DNA of 64,000 bases. Origin: Bryoerythrophyllum caledonicum (Eukaryota; Streptophyta; Bryopsida; Pottiales; Pottiaceae). The DNA lies in contig OZ020514.1 in assembly GCA_963971425.1 (NCBI GenBank), positions 10,731,218 through 10,795,217 on the forward strand, in the 5' to 3' direction. Both the position numbers and the translations under genes were made by a program. Under the pieces are notes generated by a model. The model had not been told where the DNA came from, searched no databases, and was given only the letters and a program-made list of their open reading frames with translations. This document shows, in pieces, positions 1 through 9,609 of the stretch (within the stretch, counting starts at the first letter, position 1; the number at the start of each line of letters is the position of its first letter).

Positions 1-199
1 ATGGGATCGAGCAGAGTTCTTCAAGTAGGCCATGTCTACGGCCATAGAGAATTTATCTATGGCTCAACACTGTGACACCTTACGATACGCTATTATTCGT
101 AGCGTTGCCTATTGACCTCGGTTGCGACGTTTTTCCACGAGAAATAACGTTTATCTACAGCGTGAGGCGCCCACGACATTGGACGTCAAAGCATGGTAT

Positions 200-520
200 A
201 CCAGTCTTTGCGTGAAGAATGTGTTACGCAGTGGCATGTTGTTGCTAGAAGGCAAGGGTGACCAGGAGTATCGGGAGCACTCTTAAAATTGTGCTTCATG
301 CCATTTACACGTTGATGGCTCCGTTCATTTGAAGTTGGCCGTTGTGCCAGACGGTCTTCCGTGATTTGTGTGTGGTGAGAAGAAGGGCGCGGCTATCGTG
401 TTGCTTTGTGACCATTGCTAGCGTGGTTGGCATATGGCTTGCTTGACGCCGCCTCTTTCTATCCTATTGTCCGGGATTGGACTTGCCCTCGTTATTGGAG
501 GTCTTGGAGCCACCATTCAC
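200..520 (+). pseudogene. Relic of a PHD-finger coding sequence
   Basis: Reading the plus strand around 260-515 gives a broken PHD-finger pattern: C-x-x-C-H upstream, then V-C-G-E-K-K-G, L-L-C-D-H-C, R-G-W-H-M-A-C-L-T-P-P-L and, in a shifted frame, D-W-T-C-P-R. This order (Cys pairs, CDxC, WH..C, PPL, W.C) is that of PHD zinc fingers that read histone H3 tails. The frame is interrupted by a stop between CDHC and RGWH and by a shift after PPL, so it is not a working gene. It may be the end of a gene or element lying left of the window. No parent gene is identified. Confidence 0.5.
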
Positions 521-789
521 CCGATTAAACAACTTGAATTCCTTGTGAACTTGTCATTGTGTTGTGCGTTGCCATTGAGTTGGAGTTCTTGGTTTTGATT
601 CAAGGATGGGCAACGTGAAGATTAAGCAAGGGATTAACAACAAAGTTGTCTAAGTTGATTAAAGATGGCACTCACATTCCACCAGGCCTTTATTACTTCT
701 TCATATGCTTATTGATTCGGCGACAAACGGCATCTTCGACTGGATGGGTACACTTGTTGTAGCGACATCACCGTGGCGTTTAGTCTTGT

Positions 790-1385
790 TAGTGTTGTTT
801 GGTACTAGCTAGATAGAGTTTGTTTAGGTGATACCATGTAACGTCTAGGTGATATCCATTGATATCCATTGTGTCCAAACCACTACAATCTGGGAAAATA
901 ATTACGTTGGCAGGTACGGTACCCAGTGGTTGCTTTCAACACCTATTTGTTGAAAGAATTATTTTTCTTTGACATAGTGATTTAGACACAATGGGTATTA
1001 CCTAAGTATTACATGAGTATCACCTATGCATTATACGGGTAGCACCTTGATATATTACATGGTTTAACCTAGACAAAAAAATTATATTTCCCAAAATTTT
1101 GGACAACTCTCCATTTTGAACTAATTATGTACGAAAGCAACCATGGCGTTGGGTAGTGTCTAAAATTGACCACTTCCTACGAGTGTCATAAATATCTTTT
1201 TAGTCGGTGAAAATATTAATAATTAGTAAAAGGTTACATAGCCTGAGACTAAGTATCACTTTTAGAGTAGTATACAGTAGTAAATATGAACCCGTACACT
1301 AATTGCAAACTAGGCAACTATTGTAGTGACAAAACAATATAGTAAATGCCAACTAGTACACTATTTGTCAATTTAACGTATTTAA
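790..1385. repeat. Interspersed repeat X, copy 1 (interrupted by a TA-type MITE)
   Basis: Positions 800-914 and 1156-1385 match positions 7740-7990 and 8227-8330 in the same order, including the phrases tagtaaaaggttacatag and aatgccaactagtaca. Copy 1 is interrupted at 915-1155 by a MITE that copy 2 lacks at that point, while copy 2 is interrupted at 7991-8226 where copy 1 is uninterrupted. No coding capacity is seen. The outer limits are approximate. Confidence 0.6.
915..1155. mobile_element. TA-flanked MITE, family W, copy 1
   Basis: The copy begins TACGGTACCCAGTGGTTGC and ends GCAACCATGGCGTTGGGTA, an imperfect terminal inverted repeat, and is bounded by TA on each side. The matching site in repeat X copy 2 (around 7873) reads gcaggTAgtgttcaaaattg without the element, so the TA is the target duplication. 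Its interior matches copies at 7991-8226, 8363-8599 and 28464-28706. At about 240 bp with no coding potential it is a non-autonomous Tc1/mariner-type (Stowaway-like) element. Confidence 0.75.
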
Positions 1386-1787
1386 CTTCGGATTCAATAG
1401 CCTAGACTTTCAGAATCATGATACAAATCAAGCCTTATCAACACCTGATCCAGCTGAGTATTAACAGTACTGCACAGCCTCATCAGTGAAAAAAAGAAAT
1501 TACCATCTACAACAACACTCCTCATGGGCGTGACTTCAACGTGAAAGTTTAGCATGGCCGGATCAAATGTGTATCAAAGCTTCGAACTGGTCAGGGAAGT
1601 GTCAATAGACCATCGACTGTTTATATGATTCCAGAGAAGTGATTCGACATGTCACACTATCTGATGTTTCTTTCAGCAAGGACTCCGAATACTACTTCTC
1701 GAAACTGGGCAACTGATCTAACCATACATCCTATCAACCCGTGCACAAGAGCTGCACAGATTACAACAATATAATCTCATTGGATGC

Positions 1788-2291
1788 TCAGTATGGGCGC
1801 TGTCCCACGTAGTTGCCCGGCGGATTGTAGCTGCAGATGATGTACACCGCATTGTCGTTGCACAGCACCGACGCGCACCCGACCTCCGTCGTCTTGCGCC
1901 ACACCACCTGAGTGTAGTGCCCGCACACCTTCCCCGCGTTGCACGTGTTGGTGGAGTATCTGTAGTCCCGGCCCTCGTTCACCCACATGGTGACGGCCTC
2001 CAGAGGCGTCCACGCCTTCCCGGAGCCCCAGAACAGATTCTCGCCGTACGGACCCCTCGAGTGCCGCAGCGGGATGCACTTGGCCCACTGCGACGTCGCG
2101 TAGTTGCGCGCGTACGTCGCCAGGTTGTCGTTCCACTTGAGCGGGGGGACGCCCACCTTGCTCCGCGCTTCGTTGTGCGGCGTCAGGAAAGCGGCCGGCG
2201 AGTTCGCATCGGGTGACAAGTACTGCGCATCCACCGCTGCTGCAACCATCGCTGCAATCCCGAGCACTACTAGCACCCCGAACCTCGCCAT
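1788..2291 (-). CDS. Pathogenesis-related protein 1 (CAP domain), copy a
   Basis: A single-exon gene for 167 residues. Residues 1-22 form a signal peptide (hydrophobic FGVLVVLGIAAMVAAAV, cleavage likely after VDA before QYLSP), so the product should be apoplastic. The CAP domain follows: HNEARSKVGVPPLKW, GPYGENLFWGSG, VTMWVNEGRDY, then CGHYTQVVWR, with the His/Glu residues of the CAP pocket present. Six cysteines match the three disulphides usual for PR-1. The C terminus PPGNYVGQRPY has the CAPE-peptide pattern PxGNxxxxxPY. PR-1 proteins bind sterols and are induced by pathogens; that role is family knowledge. It is nearly identical to copy c (10269-10763), pointing to recent duplication or gene conversion. 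The start is the first ATG and yields the signal peptide. Confidence 0.93.
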   Translation of the reverse strand: MARFGVLVVLGIAAMVAAAVDAQYLSPDANSPAAFLTPHNEARSKVGVPPLKWNDNLATYARNYATSQWAKCIPLRHSRGPYGENLFWGSGKAWTPLEAVTMWVNEGRDYRYSTNTCNAGKVCGHYTQVVWRKTTEVGCASVLCNDNAVYIICSYNPPGNYVGQRPY

Positions 2292-2400
2292 CCTGACGCC
2301 TCCAATCTAGAGAACTCCGAAACTGAAACTGAAACTGGGGCACTTGGATCTGGACACTCGTGGATCTGGTGTTGTGATAAGTCGATCATCTGAGGCGGCG

Positions 2401-2407
2401 TTTAATA
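2401..2407 (-). promoter_or_regulatory. Weak TATA-like box of PR-1 copy a
   Basis: On the minus strand the sequence reads TATTAAA about 110 bp upstream of the ATG. Copy c has TATAAAG at the matching place (10883-10889), so copy a appears to carry a degraded version. This is inferred from position and comparison only. Confidence 0.4.
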
Positions 2408-2980
2408 GGACCTGATGGCGGTCGAAGGTTGCTCCTGCGTTCATGGAGGTGTCAACTCGTGCTCCCTCCCCGCAACTCGTGCACTAACGTCGGAGTGATT
2501 TTTATTTCAGGATTTTGGAGCGGACGTCCATGGATGGCGATACACCAAAAATGGTAATCAGAGTCGTGTACCTCATTAAGTAACGCCGTTCATTCCGGTG
2601 GTCACTGTACACCAGCCTAGTGCGGCAGAATACAATCTCAACAAATTTGGATGAAAGCAGTGACACATCCAGCGCTGTAAGGCGGCCTCAGTGAGGATAC
2701 TCCGAGTCTAGATTAAAGCTGAGATTTTCCTGGGGAGTCTTGGGTGCGACAAGAGTGGAATCAGTGGAGCTTTGGAGGAATGAGAAGTTGAGGAGAGGAG
2801 GGTACGAGAGGGCATGGGCCGCCGAAATTGTTGCCATCTTCGTTGTACCCGACTGTGCGTGGAAAGAGTACTTGTGTGTGATCTCGGTGGCGTCGATCTT
2901 GGGCTCGGAGAAGTTGCCACGGAATCAGGTGGCGGAGTGGCGGACACTGGGCCTGTTTCAGCGCCGGATTACGCGGATTA

Positions 2981-3108
2981 GCCACACACTAATCCACGCA
3001 CTAATCCACAGACTCATCCACATATTAATTCACACAGTAATCCACACACGAATCCAGGCACTAATCCACGGACTAAGCACACCCTAAGCACACCCTAATC
3101 CACACACG
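2981..3108. repeat. 12-bp minisatellite CACACTAATCCA upstream of PR-1 copy a
   Basis: About ten degenerate units of CACACTAATCCA lie roughly 0.7 kb upstream of the PR-1a start. The same array exists upstream of copy c at 11473-11602 with different unit numbers and substitutions. On the strand of the genes each unit contains GGATTAG, which includes a GGATT core of the kind bound by B-type ARR/GARP proteins; regulatory use is speculation. Confidence 0.8.
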
Positions 3109-3120
3109 ATATCAGATGCT

Positions 3121-4280
3121 TTAACTCCTAAAGGACCAGAGTCTCCTTCGGGGGGATTTCACATTTTGGGCAGGTTCCTAAAATTCGAAAAAAAATCCTT
3201 TTTTTTTAAACTTTTATTATAGATCGGCCTTGATAAGAGCTTCGTGGAGGTATTTTTAATTTTTTTTTGGATTTACGGTTTGAAAGTTAATACCACCTAT
3301 TGTCAAAAATGGAGAGGATGGGCAGCCTGGGCACCACTGGGAACCAATGAAACACAAGTGTGAAAGAGGGGCAGTAAGTATGGGCACAAAGGGTGGAGGG
3401 AGGGTGGGGTAGCCCAAATCAAGGGGAGGAATAGTGGAAGGGAAGACCCCACAAATTCCAAGAAAATGGTTAAATAGAAAATTTAAAAAAATAGCAAAAA
3501 GTGGTGCATGGCAGGGGTTGTGGGTACTGAAAGAGATGGCACGTGTGAATAAAAAAATATTAAAAAAAAAAAAAAAACGCCGCCTTGCACTGGCGGGCCA
3601 CCCCCGAGGAGTTGCACGGGTCCCGCACGGGGGAGTGGGTGAATGACGTGGCCCTTCATTTCTTGAAGGATCCCCATTTTGAAGCCCTGCCCTCACCTAT
3701 AATATTTGAATAATTCAATAAATTGATTAAAATTAGAGATTTTACCCGTTTTAGAAGAAAAAAATCTCTAAAATAAGTAAAAAATTAAATTCCACATTTC
3801 AACCGTACGGATTTCTAAATTTGTAAATTCATATTTAGCAAATAATTTCTCACTTCATTTGTAGTCATTTGCATTGTTTTATACCCCCTTTCACTAAAGT
3901 ATTTATTTGAGCATGATGTACCCCTCGGAATGACCTCAAATTTTGCACACACTTAGCTAACATCATATTCTTTACATTGGTAATGGTTTCCAACACAATG
4001 CACTATAAATACTAGAAGATATGCTTAGTCAAAGTGAGCTGACTTTGTCGGGCAAGAGGGAAAAATAACTACTTCTTACACTTCAAACACTATAATCTTC
4101 ACATCCGTGCGGTGGATTGCAACTAAAATTTTGCAGGATTATTATACATGAGTTTAGTTTTAGATCTTACGGTTAAAAGTTGAGAATTCTTTTTTAAAAT
4201 GTGGTTATTGCGGCCATGTTTGACTATGGCAGTTTTGGACTAGTTTTGGACAGAAATTGTCAAGGAACTTTAGGGGTTAA
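3121..4280 (+). mobile_element. TTAA-flanked TIR element (piggyBac-like MITE), copy A
   Basis: The copy starts TTAACTCCTAAAGGACC and ends CTTTAGGGGTTAA. The duplicated PR-1 unit at 11635-11650 shows the unoccupied site, gatgcTTAAacttg, against gatgctTTAA[element]TTAActtg here, so insertion came after the duplication or was lost from the other copy. Its interior shares the subterminal phrase atccgtgcggt with other family members. The stretch at about 3570-3640 is unusually GC-rich. No transposase frame is present, so it is non-autonomous. Confidence 0.82.
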
Positions 4281-4949
4281 CTTGATCTTTGATTTCCTCC
4301 TGCTTGCTTCTCTCTCCGCTTTTCTTTTCTCCTACTTGCATTATCTTACTTTTCTTTTCCTCCATGTTTGATTTTTCTAATACTTTCTTCCGGGCTTGCA
4401 TCGCTTTTCGAGCCTTTTCTTTCCTCCTGCTAATTCTGTTCGCTTCTTGTTTCTCTAGGTTGTTTTTATCTACTCGTCTTTCCTTTCGATAAGCTGAGCA
4501 GACTCTATTTATCTGGTCACCACTGGTCAGAAGGAACAACGTTATCTCCCATAATCAGGGTTACTTTGAAGATAAATTATGCGCTCCTTAAGTGAAAATT
4601 CAAGATCTAACCCCGGATCAGGTTCCCATTCCGTTTAGTCTGTTTACATTCAGATAACTAGTCCTCTTCTCCAGATAATGCATTAGCACACACTTCTAAT
4701 TGCGCATTCAATGTGATGATGGAAATTGATGAAACTGCCTCGCCACGGACGAAGTGATCTCTCATAACTAGGGTCTGCTGGCACATTCCTCAGGATTATT
4801 ATCAAATATACACAATCACAAACAGAAGACTTCGAAGTAAAAGAGCCAGATATGGTAAATCCGGGGTTTCGACTCCATTGATATTGAGGAAGTGATTCTA
4901 CGCGTATGCTGTTCCCAACAGGGACTCCGAATCCTAGTACTTCAATCAA
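4281..4949. other. Spacer without a recognised gene
   Basis: The first 95 bp are the continuation of the PR-1 segmental duplication (matches 11644-11735). The remainder is unique in the window. A minus-strand frame at 4270-4539 is rich in Lys and Glu and overlaps pyrimidine-rich sequence; it looks like chance low complexity rather than a gene. Confidence 0.5.
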
Positions 4950-5154
4950 TGTCAAAAGACCACCGACTGTTTATATGATTCCAGAGAAGTGATTCGGCAT
5001 GTCACACTATCTGATGCTTTTCCAGCAAGGACTCCGAATACTACTTCTCGAAACTAGTGGGCAACTGATCTAACCACGTATCCTATCAACCTGTGCACGG
5101 AGAAGAGCTGCACATGCGCATTACGACAACTTAATCATACTCTCATTGGATTGC

Positions 5155-5667
5155 TCAGTATGGGCGCTGTCCCACGTAGTTGCCCGGCGGATTGTAGCTG
5201 CAGATGATGTACACCGCCTTATCATTGCACAGCACCGACGCGCACCCGACCTCCGTGGTCCTCCTCCACACCACCTGAGTGTAGTGCCCGCACACCTTCC
5301 CCGCGCTGCACCTGTTGGTGGAGTATCGATAGTCCCGGCCCTCGTTCACCCACATGGTGACGGCCTCCAGGGGCGTCCACGCCTTCCCGGAGCCCCAGAA
5401 CAGATTCTCGCCGTACGGGCCCCTCGAGTGCCGCAGCGGGAGGCACCTCGACCGCTGCGACGTCGCGTAGTTGCGCGCGTACGTCGCCAGGTTGGCGTTC
5501 CACCTGAGCGCGGGCACGCCCACCTTCCTGCGCGCTGCGTTGTGCGGCGCCAGGAACGCGGCCGGCAAGTTCGCATCGGGTGACAAGTACTGCGCGTCCG
5601 CCACTGCTGCAACCATCACCGCTACTAGACTTACTGCAACCGCAACCAACACTCCCATCCTGGCCAT
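5155..5667 (-). CDS. Pathogenesis-related protein 1 (CAP domain), copy b
   Basis: Single-exon gene for 170 residues. The chosen start gives MARMGVLVAVAVSLVAVM, aligned with the starts of copies a and c and forming a signal peptide cleaved near VADA. An in-frame ATG 28 codons upstream (5751) exists but would bury the signal peptide, so it was not used. The CAP blocks HNAARRKVGVPALRW, GPYGENLFWGSG, VTMWVNEGRDY and CGHYTQVVWR are intact, all six PR-1 cysteines are present and the PPGNYVGQRPY tail is kept. It differs from copies a and c at many surface residues, with several Arg substitutions, and is the oldest-looking paralogue of the three. It should be secreted to the apoplast. Confidence 0.92.
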   Translation of the reverse strand: MARMGVLVAVAVSLVAVMVAAVADAQYLSPDANLPAAFLAPHNAARRKVGVPALRWNANLATYARNYATSQRSRCLPLRHSRGPYGENLFWGSGKAWTPLEAVTMWVNEGRDYRYSTNRCSAGKVCGHYTQVVWRRTTEVGCASVLCNDKAVYIICSYNPPGNYVGQRPY

Positions 5668-5909
5668 TGCGATCGACGAGTCTGGATCTGAAAGTTGAAG
5701 TGTTGCCGGGTTGTCGCTCGGGCGGGGTTTTAAGGTGCTTGCGGCGTTCATGGCGGTGTCAACTTTGGAGGGATAAGCTCGCCGCTCCGAAACTCGTGCA
5801 CTGAACGGCGGAGCTCTTTTTCGTCACCTCTAATTAGAAGAGTTGATGTCGGAAGTGAACTGATGATTATGTGAGAACTTTTCGGATAAACAGAACTCTG
5901 ATTCCGAAC

Positions 5910-7439
5910 TTAACCCCCAAAAACACTTCAAAATTGTTGAAAAAAAAGAAGGAAACAAATACTTTCATTTCTAGTTTAGACCGTAGGATCTAAACTAAGA
6001 CTTGTCAAGTAACAAACTCACAAAAATTTATAAATTTTGATTGCACGGATTGAAAGATTATAGTGATTGAAGTCAAGCAAGTGGTTCATTTACTTCCCTG
6101 CAATCAGTGGATCAACACGCTTAGACTTAACTTCGTGTCAAACTTTTGCACCGCACAAGGTCTAAATCCATTATCATCTTGTTAACCCCTGAGAGCCCAA
6201 GTGTACATTTTTACATATTTCGGGCAAGCGGGGAAAAAATTCTTCATCTTTTCTACATAAAACCTAGAGATCTTTATATTTTTAACTTTTTATTTTTTCT
6301 ACAACAATGTGTGGTGTAAACCTTCTTATTGACCATTTAGATTATCATTCCAAAACAGATTAAATTCTCAAAAAAATAAATTGTGAATTGACAATTTTTG
6401 AACCTTCACTCCTTGCACACTTGTTTTGAATATGCTACACCCCTTCTCTACCTCTAAAAATTGATGCATACGGAACTAACATCATGCTCAACACAATGGT
6501 AAAAGATTTAGACCTTGTGTAGTAAAAAAATTGATTACCAAGTGAAGTCAAAGTTTGTTGATCCACTCAATCACGGAAGAAAATGAACCATTTTATTGAC
6601 TTCAAACACTATAATCTTTCAATCCGTGTAGTCAAAGTGTATGAAATTTTGTGAGTATGTTACTTAGTAAGTCTCTATGGAGATCCTATGGTCAAAAAGA
6701 TAAATATAACGTTTTGTTTCCTTCCTAACTCATTGCACTAGAATCCAACAATTTTGAAGTGTTTTTGGTGTGAAATTGTCACGGGCTTTTTGGGATTAAG
6801 CATGATATAAGTTCCTTATACACCAATTTTTAGGAGTAGAGGAGGGGTGTAGCATATTCAAAACAACTAAGCAAGGAATTGAGGTTCAAAAATTTCCAAT
6901 TCACGCTTTAATTTTTTGTCAGCTTAATATGTTTTAGATTGATAATCCAAATGGTCAATATGAAGGCTTACACCATATATTGTTGCGGAAAAAATAAAAA
7001 GTTAGAAATATGAAAATCTCTAAGTTTATGTAGAAAAGAAGAAGTTTTTTTGGTACCATGCCCGACAATGTGTGACAATGTTTGAAAATGTTTGACTTGG
7101 GTAAAAATTCTATTTTTCACTAGAAAAAAAAAATTCATTTTGACAATTTAAAGGGAAATAATATTCCTAGCGACTATTGAAAATCTCACATTCAATAGAG
7201 TGTCCTAGCAAAAGCTTTTGGAGTAGCCCGAGGTGCCCGCTCTCCCCATTTGAAATTCAAAACCCAATAACTTTTTCATCAAGTGTCCAATTTAGAAAAA
7301 AAATTGTTCTCCTACTAAGGTCTTTGTAATGCCCTTGTACTATAAAAATTTCAAAGAGGAACATTGGAAATTGACACCATAGGAACCTGACCAAACATTC
7401 CAAAAACCCATTTTTGACACTTGGTACTTTAGGGGTTAA
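5910..7439 (-). mobile_element. TTAA-flanked TIR element, copy B1 (host of a nested copy)
   Basis: The copy is in reverse orientation: TTAACCCCCAAAAACACTTC at the left, TACTTTAGGGGTTAA at the right. It is interrupted by a second family member at 6182-6799. Removing that insertion and one TTAA restores cttgTTAAgcatgat, the uninterrupted order seen in the intact copy at 61312-62264 (read on the opposite strand). The left end has lost about 30 bp of subterminal sequence compared with other copies. It is non-coding. Confidence 0.85.
6182..6799 (+). mobile_element. TTAA-flanked TIR element, nested copy B2
   Basis: This 618-bp copy begins TTAACCCCTGAGAGCCC and ends GGGCTTTTTGGGATTAA and sits exactly at a TTAA of copy B1, which is duplicated on both sides. 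The inner sequence follows the family order (cgggcaag, acaacaatgtgtggtgtaaacc, ctataatctttcaatccgtg, gaagtgtttttggtgtgaa). It is internally shortened against the roughly 950-bp copies, lacking about 200-300 bp after the left end. This nesting is direct evidence of transposition into TTAA. Confidence 0.88.
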
Positions 7440-7484
7440 AGCGGTGGCAAACTTTGACATTCTAGAGGTATTTTGGGAAGGCTG

Positions 7485-7571
7485 ATACAAATTAGTATAT
7501 ACGGAACAGAGCTAGTGAATAGCATGCTGATACAAATTAGTATATACGGAACGGAGCAAGTGAATAGCATA
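7485..7571 (+). repeat. Two tandem copies of a ~44-bp unit
   Basis: The unit acaaattagtatatacggaa...gtgaatagcat occurs twice head to tail with only a few differences. It lies just right of element B1. No function is evident. Confidence 0.8.
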
Positions 7572-7668
7572 CTAGAAATGGTAACTAGTGCCACGTACAA
7601 GATCCGGCATAACTTTTGTACTTTTGATGGATATTTTTACAATATTTTGTGGCAAGCATAGTACATTA

Positions 7669-8330
7669 TCCTACGCAATTGTCAATTTTGTATATTGTTA
7701 ATTCAAAATGGAGAACATCCAAAACAATTGGAAAATTCAGGAGATTTGTCTAGGTGATATCATGTAATGTCTAGGTGATACTCATTGATATTCATTATGT
7801 CCAAAGTGGAAATATAATTAGTTTTTAGCAATTCCATTATGTCCAAAGTGGAAATATAATTAGTTTTTAGCAGGTAGTGTTCAAAATTGACATCTTCGTA
7901 CACATATTAATATCTTTTTGGTTTGTAAAAATATTAATAGTTAGTAAAAGGTTACATAGCATGTACAATAATATCACTATTAGTGTAGTATATCCTACGC
8001 ATTGGTCGGGTTCGTACATAATTAAATTAGAATGGAGGGTGTTCAAAAATTGTGGAAAATATAAAATATTTGTCTATACCCATGTAATGTCAAGGTCATA
8101 CCCTTATTATACGTAGGCATTACTTATGTAAAACCTAGGTGATAGCCATTGTGACCAAACCATTGTGTTAAATATAAAAAAACTGGTTTGTACAAGGGTG
8201 TCCAAACCTGACCAATGCGCACGGTACACTGAATACAAACTTGTACACTAATTGGGTAGCTTGTGTAGTAACAGAACAATACACTAAATGCCAACTAGTA
8301 CATTATTTAACAATTAAAATAAATATTGCA
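7669..8330. repeat. Interspersed repeat X, copy 2 (interrupted by MITE W2)
   Basis: It matches 800-914 plus 1156-1385 with MITE W2 inserted. Its left end, tatcctacgcaattgtcaat, resembles the terminal repeat of the W family, so X may itself be a larger W-type element. It includes a local direct duplication, gtccaaagtggaaatataat, at about 7800 and 7845. It is non-coding. Confidence 0.6.
7991..8226. mobile_element. TA-flanked MITE, family W, copy 2
   Basis: The copy begins TATCCTACGCATTGGTCGGG and ends CTGACCAATGCGCACGGTA, a clear terminal inverted repeat. Repeat X copy 1 is uninterrupted at the corresponding TA (around 1271). The element is 236 bp and non-coding. Together with W1 this gives reciprocal filled and empty sites within the window. 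Confidence 0.82.
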
Positions 8331-8362
8331 ATGTTATTTTCTTGACTTGTGGACATTTAGTT

Positions 8363-8599
8363 TACCCTACGCGGTGGTCACTTTTGTACACAATTACTTC
8401 AAATTGGAGAGTTGTCCAAAATTTTGGAAAATATAATTTTTTTGTCTAGGTGATTACCCATGTAATGTCAAGGTGTTACTCATATAATGCCTAGGTGATA
8501 CTCGTATTATACTTATCTGAGACCTATTGTAACTGAATCACTACGTCAAAGAAAAATATTTTATTTTGACAGACATGTGCCTAAAGTGAACATTGGGTA
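8363..8599. mobile_element. TA-flanked MITE, family W, copy 3
   Basis: The copy begins TACCCTACGCGGTGGTCAC and ends AAGTGAACATTGGGTA, 237 bp. The interior contains the family phrases gtccaaaattttggaaaat and gtctaggtgat. The terminal repeats align with a small gap. It is non-coding. Confidence 0.75.
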
Positions 8600-8658
8600 C
8601 AATATTTACAATACAAGAAGATTCTAGGCGGCTAGTAGACAGTTGATTGTAGGTCACA

Positions 8659-9609
8659 TTGACCTCTAAATTTCTTTGACAATTTTGCCCCAAAAACACT
8701 TCAAAACTACCAGTTTTAATGCAATGAGTAAAGAAGATTCATAAAAAAATTATTTCTAATTTTAACCGTAGGATCTCAATAAAGACTTACTAAATAACAT
8801 ACTCACGAAATTTCATGAACTTTGACAGCACGGATTGTAAGATTATAGTATTTGAAGTAGAAAAAAGGTTCATTTTCTTCCTTGGGTTTTAGTGGATCAG
8901 CAGACTTTGACTTCACTTGCTGTCAAATATTTGTACTACACAAGGTCTAAATTCATGTCCATCATGTTAAGGATGATACTAGTTCCTTGTACACCAACTT
9001 TTAGAGGTAGAGGTGGGTTGTAGCATATTCAAAAAAATTGTGCAACTAGTGGAGGTTCAATAAGTGTCAATTCATGTTATATTTTTTTGTGAATTGAAAA
9101 TGTTTTAGAATGAGAATCCAATCGGTCAATGCAAAGGTTCACACCACATAATGCTACGGAAAAAATAAAAATTGAAAAATAAGAAGATCTCTAATTTTAA
9201 TGTGGAAAAGAAGAAGTTTTTTGGTACCTTGCCCGACAATGTGTGACAATGTGTGAAAATGTTTGACTTGGATTTATATGCTTTTTTTCACTATAGGCAA
9301 GAGGATTTTTTTGACATTACTAAAGGAGATATTATTATTTGCTAGTACTTAAAATCTCACATTCAATAGAGTGTCCTAGGAAAAGTTTTTGGAGTTGCCC
9401 AACGTGCCCGCACTCCCCATTTGAACTTCAAAATACTAAAACTTTTTCATTAAATGTTAGATTTAGGAAAAAAATTGGACTCACACAAAGCTTTTGGTAA
9501 TGTTCATCCTCAGTAAAAATTTCAAAGAAAAATGTTGTAAATTGACACCTCAGGAACCGGCCTAGACCTTCTAAATCCCCGAGGGGACTCTTGAAAATTT
9601 AGGGGTTAA
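8659..9609 (-). mobile_element. TTAA-flanked TIR element, copy C
   Basis: A reverse-orientation copy of 951 bp. The left terminus is decayed (TTGACCTCTAAA for TTAACCCCTAAA) and the right terminus is AAATTTAGGGGTTAA. The interior is collinear with the copies at 59879-60839 and 61312-62264. It carries an intact TTAA at the place where copy B1 was invaded (atcatgTTAAggatgat). It is non-coding. Confidence 0.8.

Larger units (their letters stand above)
1448..3120. repeat. PR-1 segmental duplication, unit 1
   Basis: This block, with the PR-1 gene, its downstream flank and its promoter, matches 9934-11640 almost base for base from ccagctgagtattaacag through the CACACTAATCCA minisatellite. Homology continues on the right at 4281-4375, which matches 11644-11735, once the element at 3121-4280 is removed. 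Unit 2 (about 4950-5850) shares the gene and about 150 bp of its downstream flank but a more divergent promoter. Confidence 0.85.

Noticed and set aside
2708-2947. Minus-strand frames in the PR-1 upstream regions (also 10971-11437)
   Set aside because: The frames are not conserved between the two duplicated units, so they look like chance open frames in promoter sequence.
4270-4539. 89-residue Lys/Glu-rich minus-strand frame
   Set aside because: Low complexity opposite a C/T-rich stretch, no family signature, and half of it lies in duplicated or transposon sequence.
5668-5751. Upstream in-frame ATG extending PR-1 copy b by 28 residues
   Set aside because: The extension would place the signal peptide internally, and copies a and c start at the aligned MAR(F/M)GVLV.
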